This document shows positions 16,016 to 24,854 of a stretch of DNA of 64,000 nucleotides, one piece after another. The notes below the pieces were generated by a model. It was not told the origin of the DNA, searched no databases, and saw only the letters and a list, made by a program, of their open reading frames with translations. This DNA is from Azonexus sp. (GTDB lineage Bacteria > Pseudomonadota > Gammaproteobacteria > Burkholderiales > Rhodocyclaceae), in assembly GCF_030824335.1 (NCBI RefSeq), contig NZ_JAVBXX010000044.1, positions 1 to 64,000 of the forward strand, read 5' to 3'. Position 1 is the stretch's first letter. The number at the start of each line of letters is the position of its first letter. Made by a program: the position numbers and the translations under genes.

Positions 16016-17872
16016 TCAACGGGTCAATTGGGCATAAAACAGGGGCAGGCGCAGCGGCAGTTCTTCCGGGCTGCGCAGTACGGCGTAACCGGTGGCGCCG
16101 AACAGGTGCGGCAGGTAGCCGCCGCCTTCGCGGTCGATGGTCAGGCAGAAGGGGACGAGGCCAAGACGCCGCGCTTCATGCACGGCGGCGCGCGTGTCCT
16201 CGATGCCGTAGCGGCTGTCGTAAATGTCGAGGTCGTTCGGTTTGCCGTCCGACAGCAACAGCAGGATGCGCCGGCCGGCCTTTTCTTCGAGCAGCATCTG
16301 CGTTGCCCGGCGAATCGCTGCGCCCATCCGCGTGTAATAGCCGGGGCGGATGGCCTGGACGCGGCCGCGGACGGTGTCGTTGAACGGCTCGGCGAATTCC
16401 TTCAGGCGATGAAAACGCACCTGATTGCGACGGACCGAGGAAAAACCGCAAATGGCAAAGCGATCGCCGGTTGAGCGCAGGGCTTCGCCAAACAGCAGCA
16501 GCGCGTCGCGGATCACGTCGATCACGCGCGCTTCGCTGGATACCCAGGTGTCGGTGGACAGCGACAGATCGGCAAGGACCAGGCAGGCAAGGTCTCTTTC
16601 GCGTTTTTCCAGCGACTGAAAAAGCTGTTCGGCCGGGTGTCGACCGCAACAACGGTCGGTGCTTGCCCGGACGACCGCGTCAAGGTCCAGTTCGCTGCCA
16701 TCGGCTTGTCCTTTCAGCCAGCGCCGACCGGGTTGCAGCGCGGCGAACTGTTGGTGCAGCCGGCGGGCGGTGCGCGCCAGACGGGCGGGCAGCGGGGTGG
16801 GAACGGCGTGGCGCGAGGCCATTTCCTGCAGCCGGACGTGATCTTCCAGCAGACGTTCCTTGCGATAGTCCCATTCCGGCAGCGCGATACCGGCGCCGAG
16901 CGGGATGTCGTCTTCGGCTGCCGATGGCAGATCGAGATCGAAGCGCACCCGCGAGGCGATCCGTTCGCCGGCATCCGGTGTGGCCAGCGATAGCTGCTCC
17001 ATTTCGCGGGCGGCAGCTTCGGCATTCTGGTCCGGATCGTCGTCGACGCTGCGATTGACGCGCAGGAATTCAGCCACCGACAGCAGGCTTTCGGCGCGGA
17101 AGAACATCAGCATGCCGTTCTTGTCTTTGGGGGCTTCGACGCGCTCGGCCCGGTGGGCATTTTGCGAGGCATCCTTGGATTCGCCGCCGCTGGCTTCGGC
17201 ATCGCCGCCATCGCCGGACCTTGCCGTCGACGTTTCCTGAATGTCACGCCATTGCAGCCAGAGCAATACCGGTTGATAGGGCGGGGTGCCAGGCGGCACG
17301 GCGGGCAGGGCAAGCTGGCTGCCCGGTTCGCGCAGGGCCTGACGGATGGCCTGTTCGCGTGCGGCTTCGGCGGGGGGCAGCTTGTCCAGCGGGAAGCGTT
17401 CGGGCAGGTAGGCGCTCAGCAGGCGCTGATAGCGGCTGGCCAGACCGGGCCAGTTTTCCAGCGCCAGCAGGGTGGCGCGTTGATTGCGGTAAATCTCCGA
17501 TTCATCGGCCTGGGCTGGCGCCAACCGGTCGAGACAGGCGGCGAGGGCGGCCAGCCAGTAATACAGGTCGCGGTTGAGCGAAGTATCCGGAAAGGCATCG
17601 ATGGCGGGCGGCAAGCGCAAGGTGCTGTTGTCGCGCCGGGCCTGCATCGTGCGTTCGCCGCTGCCGGCCACGCGGGCCAGCCAGGTGCGCCGGCTGCCAT
17701 GGACGTCGGCCGTTGCCGGGGCAATGCGCAAGCCGGGGTCGCCGCCCAGCGCCCGGAAAAAAATGCTCAGCGGGCGTTCCTGGGTTTTCAGGTGCACCGC
17801 CGCTGCGGGGTGACTGCCACCCGCGGCACGGGTGATCCAGCGGTGCCAGACTTTGCCGACCCATTCTTCCAT
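16016..17872 (-). CDS. norD: nitric oxide reductase activation protein NorD
   Basis: A 618-residue protein with a C-terminal von Willebrand A domain whose MIDAS motif is DLSLSTDTW (about residue 435). It is followed by YYTRMGAAIRRATQMLLEE and ILLLLSDGKPNDLDIYDSRYG, the NorD/CbbO signature. The long acidic N-terminal half is typical of NorD. NorD acts with the AAA+ ATPase NorQ to insert or activate the non-haem iron centre of NorB. It lies 44 kb from norQ, one base after the polyferredoxin gene. The start at 17872 (MEEWVGKVWHRW) is chosen because the longer frame overlaps that gene. Confidence 0.92.
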   Translation of the reverse strand: MEEWVGKVWHRWITRAAGGSHPAAAVHLKTQERPLSIFFRALGGDPGLRIAPATADVHGSRRTWLARVAGSGERTMQARRDNSTLRLPPAIDAFPDTSLNRDLYYWLAALAACLDRLAPAQADESEIYRNQRATLLALENWPGLASRYQRLLSAYLPERFPLDKLPPAEAAREQAIRQALREPGSQLALPAVPPGTPPYQPVLLWLQWRDIQETSTARSGDGGDAEASGGESKDASQNAHRAERVEAPKDKNGMLMFFRAESLLSVAEFLRVNRSVDDDPDQNAEAAAREMEQLSLATPDAGERIASRVRFDLDLPSAAEDDIPLGAGIALPEWDYRKERLLEDHVRLQEMASRHAVPTPLPARLARTARRLHQQFAALQPGRRWLKGQADGSELDLDAVVRASTDRCCGRHPAEQLFQSLEKRERDLACLVLADLSLSTDTWVSSEARVIDVIRDALLLFGEALRSTGDRFAICGFSSVRRNQVRFHRLKEFAEPFNDTVRGRVQAIRPGYYTRMGAAIRRATQMLLEEKAGRRILLLLSDGKPNDLDIYDSRYGIEDTRAAVHEARRLGLVPFCLTIDREGGGYLPHLFGATGYAVLRSPEELPLRLPLFYAQLTR

Positions 17873-17873
17873 G

Positions 17874-18824
17874 TCAGCGCTTCTCTTGTTTGCCGGGCCG
17901 GAAACCGGCCTCGTTGCTGCGTGCCTGCGCATCCTTGACCCAGTGCAGCAGCGCGCCGCCGGGTTTGTCGGCCTGGGTTTCGGCGCAGGCACTCAGGCAC
18001 TGGCCGCATTGCGTGCAGGTGAACATGTGGCGTTTGATGTTGCGCGGGTTCAGTCGCATCGGGCAGACCGCGTCGCAGGCCGAGGCGCGTTCCGGCAGGC
18101 ATTGTGTGCAGGCCGCACCACGGGCGCGCTGGAAGCCGACCACCATGCCATCGCGGTTGCCCATCCAGACCAGCGATTGGAACAGGCCGACGGCACAGGC
18201 ATAGCGACAGAACAGGTGGCGGGCGAAGAGGAATTCCACGCTCAGCACCAGTGTGCCGGCACCGATGAACAGGCTTTGGTTGCGGCTAAGGGTGAAATGC
18301 CACAGGTTGCGATAAATTTCTTCGGGTGGCAGCAGGTAAGTGAGAAAGGCCACGGCCCAGCAGAAGGCGAAGCCGATGGCTACCGGGACGACGAGCAGCC
18401 ACCAGCGCCAGTCCTGCTGGCGCGGACGGCCATCGGGCAGCCACAAGGGCTGAATTTCCTTCTCCCAGATGCTGGGCTTGCCGGAGGCCTTGATCATCAA
18501 GCCGTTGATCGCTTCAACCACGGAAAAATGCGGGCACAGCCAGCCGCAATACAGTCGCCCCCAGCGCCGGGCGACCAGCAGGAACAGTGCCGCCCCGCCG
18601 ACAATGGGCAGGAACAGGCGCAGCAGGACGTTCAACGCCGCCTGCCCGGCACCGATACGGCCGGCCAGGAAATCATCCAGGCCGAGTCGCCATTCGAGAC
18701 TGAGTATCCAGGCATGGCCGGCGTCGAGGTCGTAGCGAAACAGGTTGAAGACCGGTGCGACCAGAAAAAGGGCGAAAAACCCCAACTGGAAGGCGAGGCG
18801 CTTGCGCTGTAGCGGGTGGCTCAT
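17874..18824 (-). CDS. membrane polyferredoxin (NapH/CcoG-like 4Fe-4S protein)
   Basis: A 316-residue protein with about five transmembrane segments, membrane-edge Cys motifs YCGWLCP and FCRYACAVG, and a C-terminal pair of Cys clusters (CTQCLPERASACDAVCPMRLN and CTQCGQCLSAC; the first is listed only for its Cys spacing). The layout matches NapH/CcoG/RdxA-type proteins, which move electrons between quinol or ferredoxin pools and periplasmic enzymes, or reduce copper during oxidase assembly. Its place between a small membrane protein and norD suggests a role in NO reductase maturation (inference). It overlaps the upstream gene by four bases. Confidence 0.86.
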   Translation of the reverse strand: MSHPLQRKRLAFQLGFFALFLVAPVFNLFRYDLDAGHAWILSLEWRLGLDDFLAGRIGAGQAALNVLLRLFLPIVGGAALFLLVARRWGRLYCGWLCPHFSVVEAINGLMIKASGKPSIWEKEIQPLWLPDGRPRQQDWRWWLLVVPVAIGFAFCWAVAFLTYLLPPEEIYRNLWHFTLSRNQSLFIGAGTLVLSVEFLFARHLFCRYACAVGLFQSLVWMGNRDGMVVGFQRARGAACTQCLPERASACDAVCPMRLNPRNIKRHMFTCTQCGQCLSACAETQADKPGGALLHWVKDAQARSNEAGFRPGKQEKR

Positions 18825-19225
18825 GGCAGGGCTGGGCCGATCAACGGAAAGCGCCACGGGTGGCCATTCATCGCGCGGATCAAACCCATGACGCCGAGAT
18901 AAATCAGGCCGGCGTGAAACAGCACGAAGTACAGGATGCCGACCAGCCAGGTCCACGGATTGGCAAAGCCGCCGAGCAGCAGGATGGCCAGGCTGACCCC
19001 AACCAGCACCGCGCCACCCCACAGGCAGGCGACGACGTTCTGCTGCAGGTGGTTGCGCACCAGCGGATCGGCATGGTCGCGGTGTTTCCACCAGAGCCAG
19101 ACGAGGGCGATGAAGGCAATGCCGGGCAGGATCATCAGGTTGGCCAGGAACAGTACACCGGCAGCAATCGCCAGCGGTGGACCGGGCATCACATGGGTCA
19201 GCGGATCGGGACGTTCGATGGTCAA
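18821..19225 (-). CDS. small multi-spanning membrane protein, DUF4870-like
   Basis: A 134-residue protein with three or four hydrophobic helices (LAIAAGVLFLANLMILPGIAF, VACLWGGAVLVGVSLAILLLGG, WLVGILYFVLFHAGLIYLG) and the segment HADPLVRNHLQQN between the first two. That pattern resembles DUF4870/Tic20-like proteins. The chosen start is a TTG at 19225 with a GGAGA site seven bases before it; the open frame continues to 19468 without supporting signals. It heads the norD operon, 83 bases after a predicted transcription start governed by an FNR-like box. Function unknown. Confidence 0.7.
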   Translation of the reverse strand: MTIERPDPLTHVMPGPPLAIAAGVLFLANLMILPGIAFIALVWLWWKHRDHADPLVRNHLQQNVVACLWGGAVLVGVSLAILLLGGFANPWTWLVGILYFVLFHAGLIYLGVMGLIRAMNGHPWRFPLIGPALP

Positions 19226-19314
19226 GCTTGTTCTCCGATGAGCTTCCCGTCGATTGAAGCAAATGGGCAGCATGAACCGGAGGGGGGCGGTGGTCGATGA
19301 AATGGCATGACTGG

Positions 19315-19356
19315 AGTTTAGGAATCCAGCCGCTGGCCGGCCTTGATCCGCACTAA
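19315..19356 (-). promoter_or_regulatory. FNR/DNR-like box and -10 of the norD operon
   Basis: On the minus strand TTAGTGCGGATCAA (19356-19343) resembles TTGAT-N4-ATCAA with one degenerate half. The hexamer TAAACT (19320-19315) begins 29.5 bases from the box centre, the class II FNR spacing, and predicts a start near 19308. The box and ten flanking bases recur almost exactly upstream of norE. Confidence 0.7.
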
Positions 19357-19555
19357 GGAAACGCGCAATGAATGTCCACTTAGGGATTGTCTGAACAAGT
19401 CCCGATTCAAAAAATCCGGGCATCGAAAAATCAATGGGTTGCAATACGTCAGCCCCAGTTTTTCGCATTTTTTCAGACCATCCTTAGGATATTAAAGAGG
19501 CTCATCATGGAAAAAACCGCTGATTTTGCGGTCAATCTTGCGAGAGTCTGTATGT

Positions 19556-19585
19556 GCGGCAAATTGCCGCGCGACAATTTGCCCA
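19556..19585 (+). promoter_or_regulatory. tandem RegA-like boxes upstream of the Sel1-sigma-FecR module
   Basis: GCGGC-AAATT-GCCGC (19556-19570) is directly followed by the weaker GCGAC-AATTT-GCCCA (19571-19585), the same abutting 15-bp phasing as at 38119-38148. A possible -10, TACGAT at 19610, lies 32 bases from the centre of the second box. Confidence 0.5.
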
Positions 19586-19675
19586 ATTCCTCGATTCGGT
19601 CGCACTCGCTACGATGCGCCCACTTGATGCTGCGGCTGTTGCTTCGGCATGCGTCATTGTCGGGAAAGGAAAGCC

Positions 19676-20248
19676 ATGTTCAAGCGATCGCTCGCCAGCT
19701 TCGTTGCGGTTCTCTCGCTCACCCTCGCGGTCGTCGCCCAGGCTGCCGATGTCGATGCCGAGTTACGCCAGGCGGCGCGGCTCCACAAGAATGGCGATAG
19801 CACCGCCGCGATCGCCATCTGGGAGCGCTGGGCTGGACGTGGCGACATCGATGCGGCCTACAACCTGGCGGTGGTCAACCACCATGGCGACGGGGTCGCC
19901 CTTGATTACGCCAAGGCCCTGCGCTGGTACCGCCAGGCGGCGGAGCAGGGTGACAAGTTCGCCCAGGTCCAGATCGGCCTGTTCTATCAGAACGGTCTCG
20001 GCGTCGCGCCTGACGAGACCGAGGCGCATCGTTGGTTCACGATGCATCGCCAGCATCATTTCCACCATCAGCACGAGCCAAGGATGCAGGCCTGGCGCCA
20101 GCAGGCGCTGGCCCTGATCGAAGCGGGCGAGCGCCGCGAGCAGGCAGATATTGCGCGGCGTGATGGTGCGCAGGTGGTTGCCGAGTTGCGCCGGCGCGCC
20201 GGCATGCCGGCTACCGATAGCGCACTGCTCGCGGCCAACACGCGTTAG
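19676..20248 (+). CDS. periplasmic Sel1-repeat (TPR-like) protein
   Basis: A 190-residue protein with a signal peptide (SFVAVLSLTLAVVAQAA) and two Sel1-like repeats: AAYNLAVVNHHGDGVALDYAKALRWYRQAAEQG is the clearest region, followed by AQVQIGLFYQNGLGV. A His-rich stretch follows (FTMHRQHHFHHQHEP, about residues 120-135). Sel1 repeats mediate protein-protein contacts. The start at 19676 has a GGAAAGG site. It is first in a run with a sigma factor gene 17 bases downstream, so it may be a periplasmic partner of that signalling system (inference). The His cluster could bind metal. Confidence 0.75.
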   Translation: MFKRSLASFVAVLSLTLAVVAQAADVDAELRQAARLHKNGDSTAAIAIWERWAGRGDIDAAYNLAVVNHHGDGVALDYAKALRWYRQAAEQGDKFAQVQIGLFYQNGLGVAPDETEAHRWFTMHRQHHFHHQHEPRMQAWRQQALALIEAGERREQADIARRDGAQVVAELRRRAGMPATDSALLAANTR

Positions 20249-20265
20249 GAACCGGCAGCCGAACG

Positions 20266-20760
20266 ATGTCGGGCGATACGATCCGCCGTCTGTACGCCAA
20301 GCATGCCGCCGAGTTGTTGGCGTTCGCGCGGCAACGCGTTGGTGGTGACAGTTCGTGCGATGTCGTGCACGATGGTTTCGTCCGCCTGATGACCTATGGT
20401 GACAGCGCGGCGCTGGAGAACCCGCGTGCCTATCTTTACCGGATTACCGCCAATGCGGCCAATGACCGCAACGCGAAATTCGGTATCGGCAATGACTGGT
20501 GCGATCCGCCTGGCGATCCCGCTGCTCAGGTTTGTCCGGCGCCAGGGCCGGAGACGGTGTTTGCCGCTCGCGACGAGTTGCAGCGCTGCCTGGCCGCGCT
20601 CGACGAATTGCCGGCGATCTACCGGCACGTGTTCCTGCTGCACCGTCTCGACGGCATGACCCAGGTCGAGATTGCCGTCGCGCTGGAGATTCCGCAAAGG
20701 ACTGTCGAGCGCTATGTCGCCAAGGCGCTGGCGCATTGCATCGCACGACTCGGACGCTGA
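20266..20760 (+). CDS. ECF sigma factor, FecI-type
   Basis: A 164-residue RNA polymerase sigma-70 factor of the extracytoplasmic function group: region 2 IRRLYAKHAAELLAFARQRV and VVHDGFVRLM, then region 4 ALDELPAIYRHVFLLHRLDGMTQVEIA with HTH EIPQRTVERYVAKAL. It precedes a FecR-like anti-sigma factor and an STN-type TonB receptor, the standard cell-surface signalling set in which ligand binding at the receptor releases the sigma factor. Target promoters are not evident. Confidence 0.92.
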   Translation: MSGDTIRRLYAKHAAELLAFARQRVGGDSSCDVVHDGFVRLMTYGDSAALENPRAYLYRITANAANDRNAKFGIGNDWCDPPGDPAAQVCPAPGPETVFAARDELQRCLAALDELPAIYRHVFLLHRLDGMTQVEIAVALEIPQRTVERYVAKALAHCIARLGR

Positions 20761-20797
20761 AGGTGGCGGTAATCCCGGCGCTGGCCGGTCATATACA

Positions 20798-21781
20798 ATG
20801 TCGCCCATTCTTCGCCGCGCCACGACCTTGTCCTCTCCCGATCCGATTCCCGAGCCGGCCGCGCCGAATGCCGCCGACTGGCTGGCCCGCCGCCTGAATG
20901 GCAGCTTTGGTGCTGCCGATCAGCGGGCATTCCTCGACTGGCTTAACGCCAGCCCGGAAAACGGCCGGGCCTACGCCGAGGCAGAACGCTTGTGGGAGCA
21001 GATGCGCGTTCTCGACACGGTTGCTGCGCCGCAACTGGCCGAGGCGCGGGCCTTCATGGCGCAGCGACGGCGAAGTCGGCGGCGCTGGCCGGTTCCGGCC
21101 GCTGCGGCGGCGCTTCTCGTGCTTACGCTGTCCTCGTGGTCGCTGTTCTTTTCGCCGGATGGCTACCGGACCGCGGTCGGTGAGCAGCGCAGCGTCGAAC
21201 TCGCCGATGGTTCCCGCCTCGATCTGAATACCGACAGCGAAGTCGTCGTCCGCTATTCGCCCACTGGTCGCGTCGTCGAACTCAAGCAAGGCCAGGCTGT
21301 CTTCACTGTTGCCCATGGCGATGCCCGTCCGTTCGATGTCCATGCCGGCGGCGGCATCGTCCGTGACATCGGCACCCGGTTCGATGTACGCCTGCGCCAG
21401 ACGACCACCACGGTTGCCGTACTCGACGGTGCGGTCGAGGTCATCGGCGACGGCCGCAGGTTGGCGCTGCAGCGTGGGCAAGGAGTCAGCTACGGGCGCG
21501 ACGGCTTGCCCGGTGCCGTCGGCGAAGTCGACGTCGAGCGGCAGTCGGCTTGGCGCGAAGGCAAGCTGCATTTTCGGGCACAGCCGCTGGCCGAGGTGAT
21601 CGAGGAAGTGCAGCGCTATCACCGGGCGATGATCGTCATCGCCGATCCGGCGCTGGGGAAAATCCGCGTCAGCGGCGTATTCCCGACCGACGACCTGACC
21701 CTGACCCTGCAGACCATCGCTGCAACGCTGCCAGTCAGCCTGCAACGCAACGGTGACCGCTGGTCGATCGCACGGCGCTGA
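20798..21781 (+). CDS. FecR-type anti-sigma / sigma regulator
   Basis: A 327-residue protein with an N-terminal cytoplasmic DUF4880 domain (WLARRLNGSFGAADQRAFLDWL), one membrane segment near 105-122 (AAAAALLVLTLSSWSLFF), the periplasmic FecR domain (VELADGSRLDLNTDSEVVV, GGGIVRDIGTRFDVRL) and a C-terminal STN-like domain. It transmits the signal from the receptor's STN domain to the sigma factor. The start at 20798 is the first ATG after the sigma gene; GTG and TTG alternatives exist nearby. Confidence 0.92.
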   Translation: MSPILRRATTLSSPDPIPEPAAPNAADWLARRLNGSFGAADQRAFLDWLNASPENGRAYAEAERLWEQMRVLDTVAAPQLAEARAFMAQRRRSRRRWPVPAAAAALLVLTLSSWSLFFSPDGYRTAVGEQRSVELADGSRLDLNTDSEVVVRYSPTGRVVELKQGQAVFTVAHGDARPFDVHAGGGIVRDIGTRFDVRLRQTTTTVAVLDGAVEVIGDGRRLALQRGQGVSYGRDGLPGAVGEVDVERQSAWREGKLHFRAQPLAEVIEEVQRYHRAMIVIADPALGKIRVSGVFPTDDLTLTLQTIAATLPVSLQRNGDRWSIARR

Positions 21782-21870
21782 GCGCAGCACGAAATATTCG
21801 ATCCGTTCTGGCGGGTTTTGCCGGCAATGCCGGTCTCACCTTTGGAGTAGTCAAAACCAAAGGGGAAACC

Positions 21871-24231
21871 ATGCAGCAATACCACAAGCCTGCGGTCGCC
21901 ATCTGTCTGGCTATCGCATCCGCTTTCGCGCAAGCGCAGGAAACGGCCTACCAGCTTTCGATTCCGGCCCAGCCGTTGGCTCAGGCCATCGAGACACTGA
22001 GCAGCCAGACCGGCCTGCAGCCGTTCTTTGCCGAAGACAGCGTCGGTGGCTTGCGCAGCCAGGCGGTGGACGGGCGCTACACCTTGCCGCAGGCGCTCGA
22101 TCGCCTTCTTGCTGGAAGTGGCCTCGAATACCGGTTTACTGCCGACAAGACGGTAGCTATCCGCGCAATAGCCGGCAAACCTCCGGCCGCCCCGACCTTG
22201 CTGCCGGAAATCCTGGTCACGACCAGCACACGTACGGCCAACCCGTTGTCGAAGACCGCAGCGTCGGTCAGTGTCGTTGACAGCGAAATGCTCGAGGAGC
22301 GCCAGGCGGCCACAGCTTCACAAGTATTGAAAAAACTGCCTAACGTCGAGTTCGGCGGCGGTCCCCGGGTCAATGGCGAGATTCCCACGATACGCGGCGT
22401 CTTCGGGCCGTCGATCACCCTGATGATCGACGGGGCCAGGCAGAACGACTCGACTTCGCCAGGGCTGAAGTCGCCGTTGTTCATCGATCCGTATTTCCTG
22501 CAGCGGATCGAGGTGCTGCGCGGTCCGGCATCGTCGCTTTACGGCTCGGGCGGCAACGGTGGCGTGATGGCCTTCACCACGATCAGTGCGCGCGACCTGC
22601 TGGCCGCCGATGAGCGGCTCGGTGGCGGCGCCAAAGTTGCCTACAACCGGGCCGATCGCTCGACCCGGATGAATGCTCGCGCCTACGCCGCCGGCGAGGT
22701 TTTCGACGCGCTGCTGGCGGTGGGTTCGCAGGACTGGAACAAGATCCGTCAGGGCGCTGGTGGCTATCTCGATCCGAACGACGGCGATGCTGCCACCGGG
22801 ATGGTCAAGCTCGGCGTTCAGCCCTTTGCCGATGCCCGGATCGAACTGACGCACCAGTTCTACAAGAGCGACAACCTGCAGGTGAATAATCCGCAGGCAA
22901 CCCAGTACCGGACCAGCAACCTGCCGATCACCATGCCGGCGATCCAGGAGGTTCATGTCGATCAGCAGAATACCGTGCTCAAGGCCAGCGTCGGCAAGGT
23001 CGACGACAGTCCGGCGGTACTCGCTACCGTCTATCGCACGTCATTGCAGTACGAAGCTGACCGTAGTCCCGATCCGGCAATCACCAATGTGCTCTACAGC
23101 AATACCAAGACCGTCACCGATGGTGCCAGCATCCAGGGCAGCCGGATTGTCGAAGGCGGCGTCTGGGGCCGGCACCGGCTGACCGCCGGCGGTGACTATT
23201 TCAAGGACAAGCAGACTGCAGTCAGCGCCACCAGCACCAATCCGTCGGCGCCGAGCACGGTGACCCGGAACGGCGAGCGTCAGGTCGGCGGGGTTTTCCT
23301 GCAGGATGAAATCGATCTGGGCAGCGGCTGGCGGCTGACGCCGAGCCTGCGCTCGGACCATTACAGTGCCTCGATGGCCGACGGCAGCCTGCCTGGCAAC
23401 AGTGCCTCGCGGGTTTCGCCCAAGGTCTCGCTGGCTTGGGACGATGGCCGTGGACTGATGGTCTATGGGAATTATGGCGAGGCTTTCCGCGCCCCGACCG
23501 TCAACGAGCTTTACCAGAACTTCAACGGCTTCGGACTGACCAATTTCCTGCCCAATGCCAGCCTCAAGCCGGAGATCGACCGGACCTTCGAGCTGGGAAC
23601 ACATTTCGAGCGCAAATCCTGGCTGACCGAGGGCGACAGGCTGCGCCTGCGCGCTGCCTGGTTCGCTTCGCGGGTGACTGACCTGATTTACAGCGTCAAC
23701 CTCGGCGGAATGACGCCGGTCGGATCGACGCCGGCCCAGCAGGCAACCTTCGCCGCCAATTGTGCAGCGACCGGCCTGAACTGCAAGCTGCAGTTCCAGA
23801 ACGTTCCCGACGCCCGCCGCCGCGGTGGCGAAATCGAAGTCGGCTACGGCCTCGGGCAATGGCAGGTCAATGCCGCTTACAGCCGGGTTCGAGTCGATAA
23901 CCGGGACAACGGCGACAAGCTTTTCTCGCCGCCGGACAAGCTCAGCCTGCAAGTGCGCCTGAAACTGCCGGCACAAGGGACGACGCTGTTCTGGAACACG
24001 ACCGGCGTTGCCGCCCAGGACTACGATTCGACGGTGTTGCGGCGTCGTTCCGGCTACAGCACGCACGACCTGTTCGTCACCTGGATGCCGGCCGGCGGCC
24101 GCTACAAGATCGACGCCGGCGTCAGCAACCTGTTCGACAAGCGTTATTCCGCCTATCAGTCGTCAAATGCCTTCGCCTATACCTACCAGGAAGGGCGCAG
24201 CCTGCGTCTGGCGGTCAGTGCGGATTTCTGA
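21871..24231 (+). CDS. TonB-dependent receptor with STN signalling domain, haem/haemoglobin-receptor-like
   Basis: A 786-residue outer-membrane receptor: signal peptide (AICLAIASAFAQAQE), STN domain (about 28-100, QLSIPAQPLAQAIETLS), plug with TonB box region ILVTTSTRT, and a 22-strand barrel ending in Phe. The plug motif GPASSLYGSGGNGGVMAFTT followed by ARDLL resembles HasR/PhuR-type haem receptors (family knowledge), so haem or a haem-like metal complex is one possible ligand. The first STN-sigma-FecR unit thus resembles HasR-HasI-HasS. The following NosL-like gene, 12 bases away, points to copper; the ligand is unresolved. Confidence 0.92.
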   Translation: MQQYHKPAVAICLAIASAFAQAQETAYQLSIPAQPLAQAIETLSSQTGLQPFFAEDSVGGLRSQAVDGRYTLPQALDRLLAGSGLEYRFTADKTVAIRAIAGKPPAAPTLLPEILVTTSTRTANPLSKTAASVSVVDSEMLEERQAATASQVLKKLPNVEFGGGPRVNGEIPTIRGVFGPSITLMIDGARQNDSTSPGLKSPLFIDPYFLQRIEVLRGPASSLYGSGGNGGVMAFTTISARDLLAADERLGGGAKVAYNRADRSTRMNARAYAAGEVFDALLAVGSQDWNKIRQGAGGYLDPNDGDAATGMVKLGVQPFADARIELTHQFYKSDNLQVNNPQATQYRTSNLPITMPAIQEVHVDQQNTVLKASVGKVDDSPAVLATVYRTSLQYEADRSPDPAITNVLYSNTKTVTDGASIQGSRIVEGGVWGRHRLTAGGDYFKDKQTAVSATSTNPSAPSTVTRNGERQVGGVFLQDEIDLGSGWRLTPSLRSDHYSASMADGSLPGNSASRVSPKVSLAWDDGRGLMVYGNYGEAFRAPTVNELYQNFNGFGLTNFLPNASLKPEIDRTFELGTHFERKSWLTEGDRLRLRAAWFASRVTDLIYSVNLGGMTPVGSTPAQQATFAANCAATGLNCKLQFQNVPDARRRGGEIEVGYGLGQWQVNAAYSRVRVDNRDNGDKLFSPPDKLSLQVRLKLPAQGTTLFWNTTGVAAQDYDSTVLRRRSGYSTHDLFVTWMPAGGRYKIDAGVSNLFDKRYSAYQSSNAFAYTYQEGRSLRLAVSADF

Positions 24232-24243
24232 GGAGCCACGCCA

Positions 24244-24852
24244 ATGAAACGACGCGACCTGCTCAAGTTGCCGCTGGCCGGCGGCGCCGGCTTGCTGGCA
24301 CCGACGGTCAACGCGGCTTGCACCAAGGAAACCGACGGTACGCCGGCGCAGTTCCTGCCGAAGAAACCGGCCGATCCGGCACCGCAGGACAACGACCTGG
24401 AAAAATATCCAAGCTGCCCCTATTGCGGGATGGACCGGCGTTTCAACCATCATTCGCGAATGCTGATCCATTACGGCAACGACCTTCCCGATCCGCTCTG
24501 CTCGATCCATTGCGCGGTGATCAGCCTGGCCATCAACCTGGGGCTCGATCCGAAGGCGATCTATGTCGCCGACAACGGCGTCGCCCACGATCCGCATCCG
24601 CTGATCGAGGTCGGTCAAGCCACTTTCCTGGTCGGCAGTGACCTGCCCGGGGTGATGACGTGGAACAGCAAGGTGGCCTACGGGAGCACTGCGGCGGCGC
24701 AAGTTGCCCAGCAGGTGCATGGTGGCCGTCTGCTCGATTTCCAGCAGACACTGCGGGTCTCGTTCGCCGATCTGGCCGACGATCTCGAGCGCATGCGCAA
24801 GGGGCGCGAGGAGCGGCGCAAGCGGGCGGCGCGCAAGCGTCAGGAGGGCTGA
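24244..24852 (+). CDS. Tat-exported NosL-like protein A (CPYCGM / CSIHC)
   Basis: A 202-residue protein with an N-terminus KRRDLLK plus a hydrophobic stretch (probable Tat signal). Conserved residues follow: CPYCGM (Cys about 58 and 61, Met 63), HHSRMLIHY and CSIHC (about 86-90). CPxCGM is the Cu(I)-binding motif of NosL, the copper chaperone of nitrous oxide reductase; the second Cys pair is an addition. It is about 40 residues longer than the classical NosL at 54494 and ends in a basic tail (RKGREERRKRAARKRQ). Two paralogues (25664, 53883) share the same layout. All three sit in clusters with a TonB receptor. Confidence 0.85.
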   Translation: MKRRDLLKLPLAGGAGLLAPTVNAACTKETDGTPAQFLPKKPADPAPQDNDLEKYPSCPYCGMDRRFNHHSRMLIHYGNDLPDPLCSIHCAVISLAINLGLDPKAIYVADNGVAHDPHPLIEVGQATFLVGSDLPGVMTWNSKVAYGSTAAAQVAQQVHGGRLLDFQQTLRVSFADLADDLERMRKGREERRKRAARKRQEG

Positions 24853-24854
24853 AC

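Larger units (their letters stand above)
19226..19675. other. divergent control region between norD operon and sigma-factor module
   Basis: A 450-base interval without a convincing gene. It holds the norD-operon promoter on the left and two abutting RegA-like palindromes at 19556-19585 on the right. A frame starting at 19507 has an AAAGAGG site but continues out of frame through the next gene and shows no family resemblance. Confidence 0.6.

Noticed and set aside
19507..19800. Small gene candidate with an AAAGAGG site upstream of the Sel1 protein
   Set aside because: It runs out of frame through the Sel1 gene, becomes Arg/Cys-rich there, and the RegA-like boxes lie inside it. No family resemblance.
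21871..24231. Calling receptor A a copper receptor (OprC/NosA)
   Set aside because: Its plug motif is closer to haem/haemoglobin receptors, and copper is suggested only by neighbours; left unresolved.
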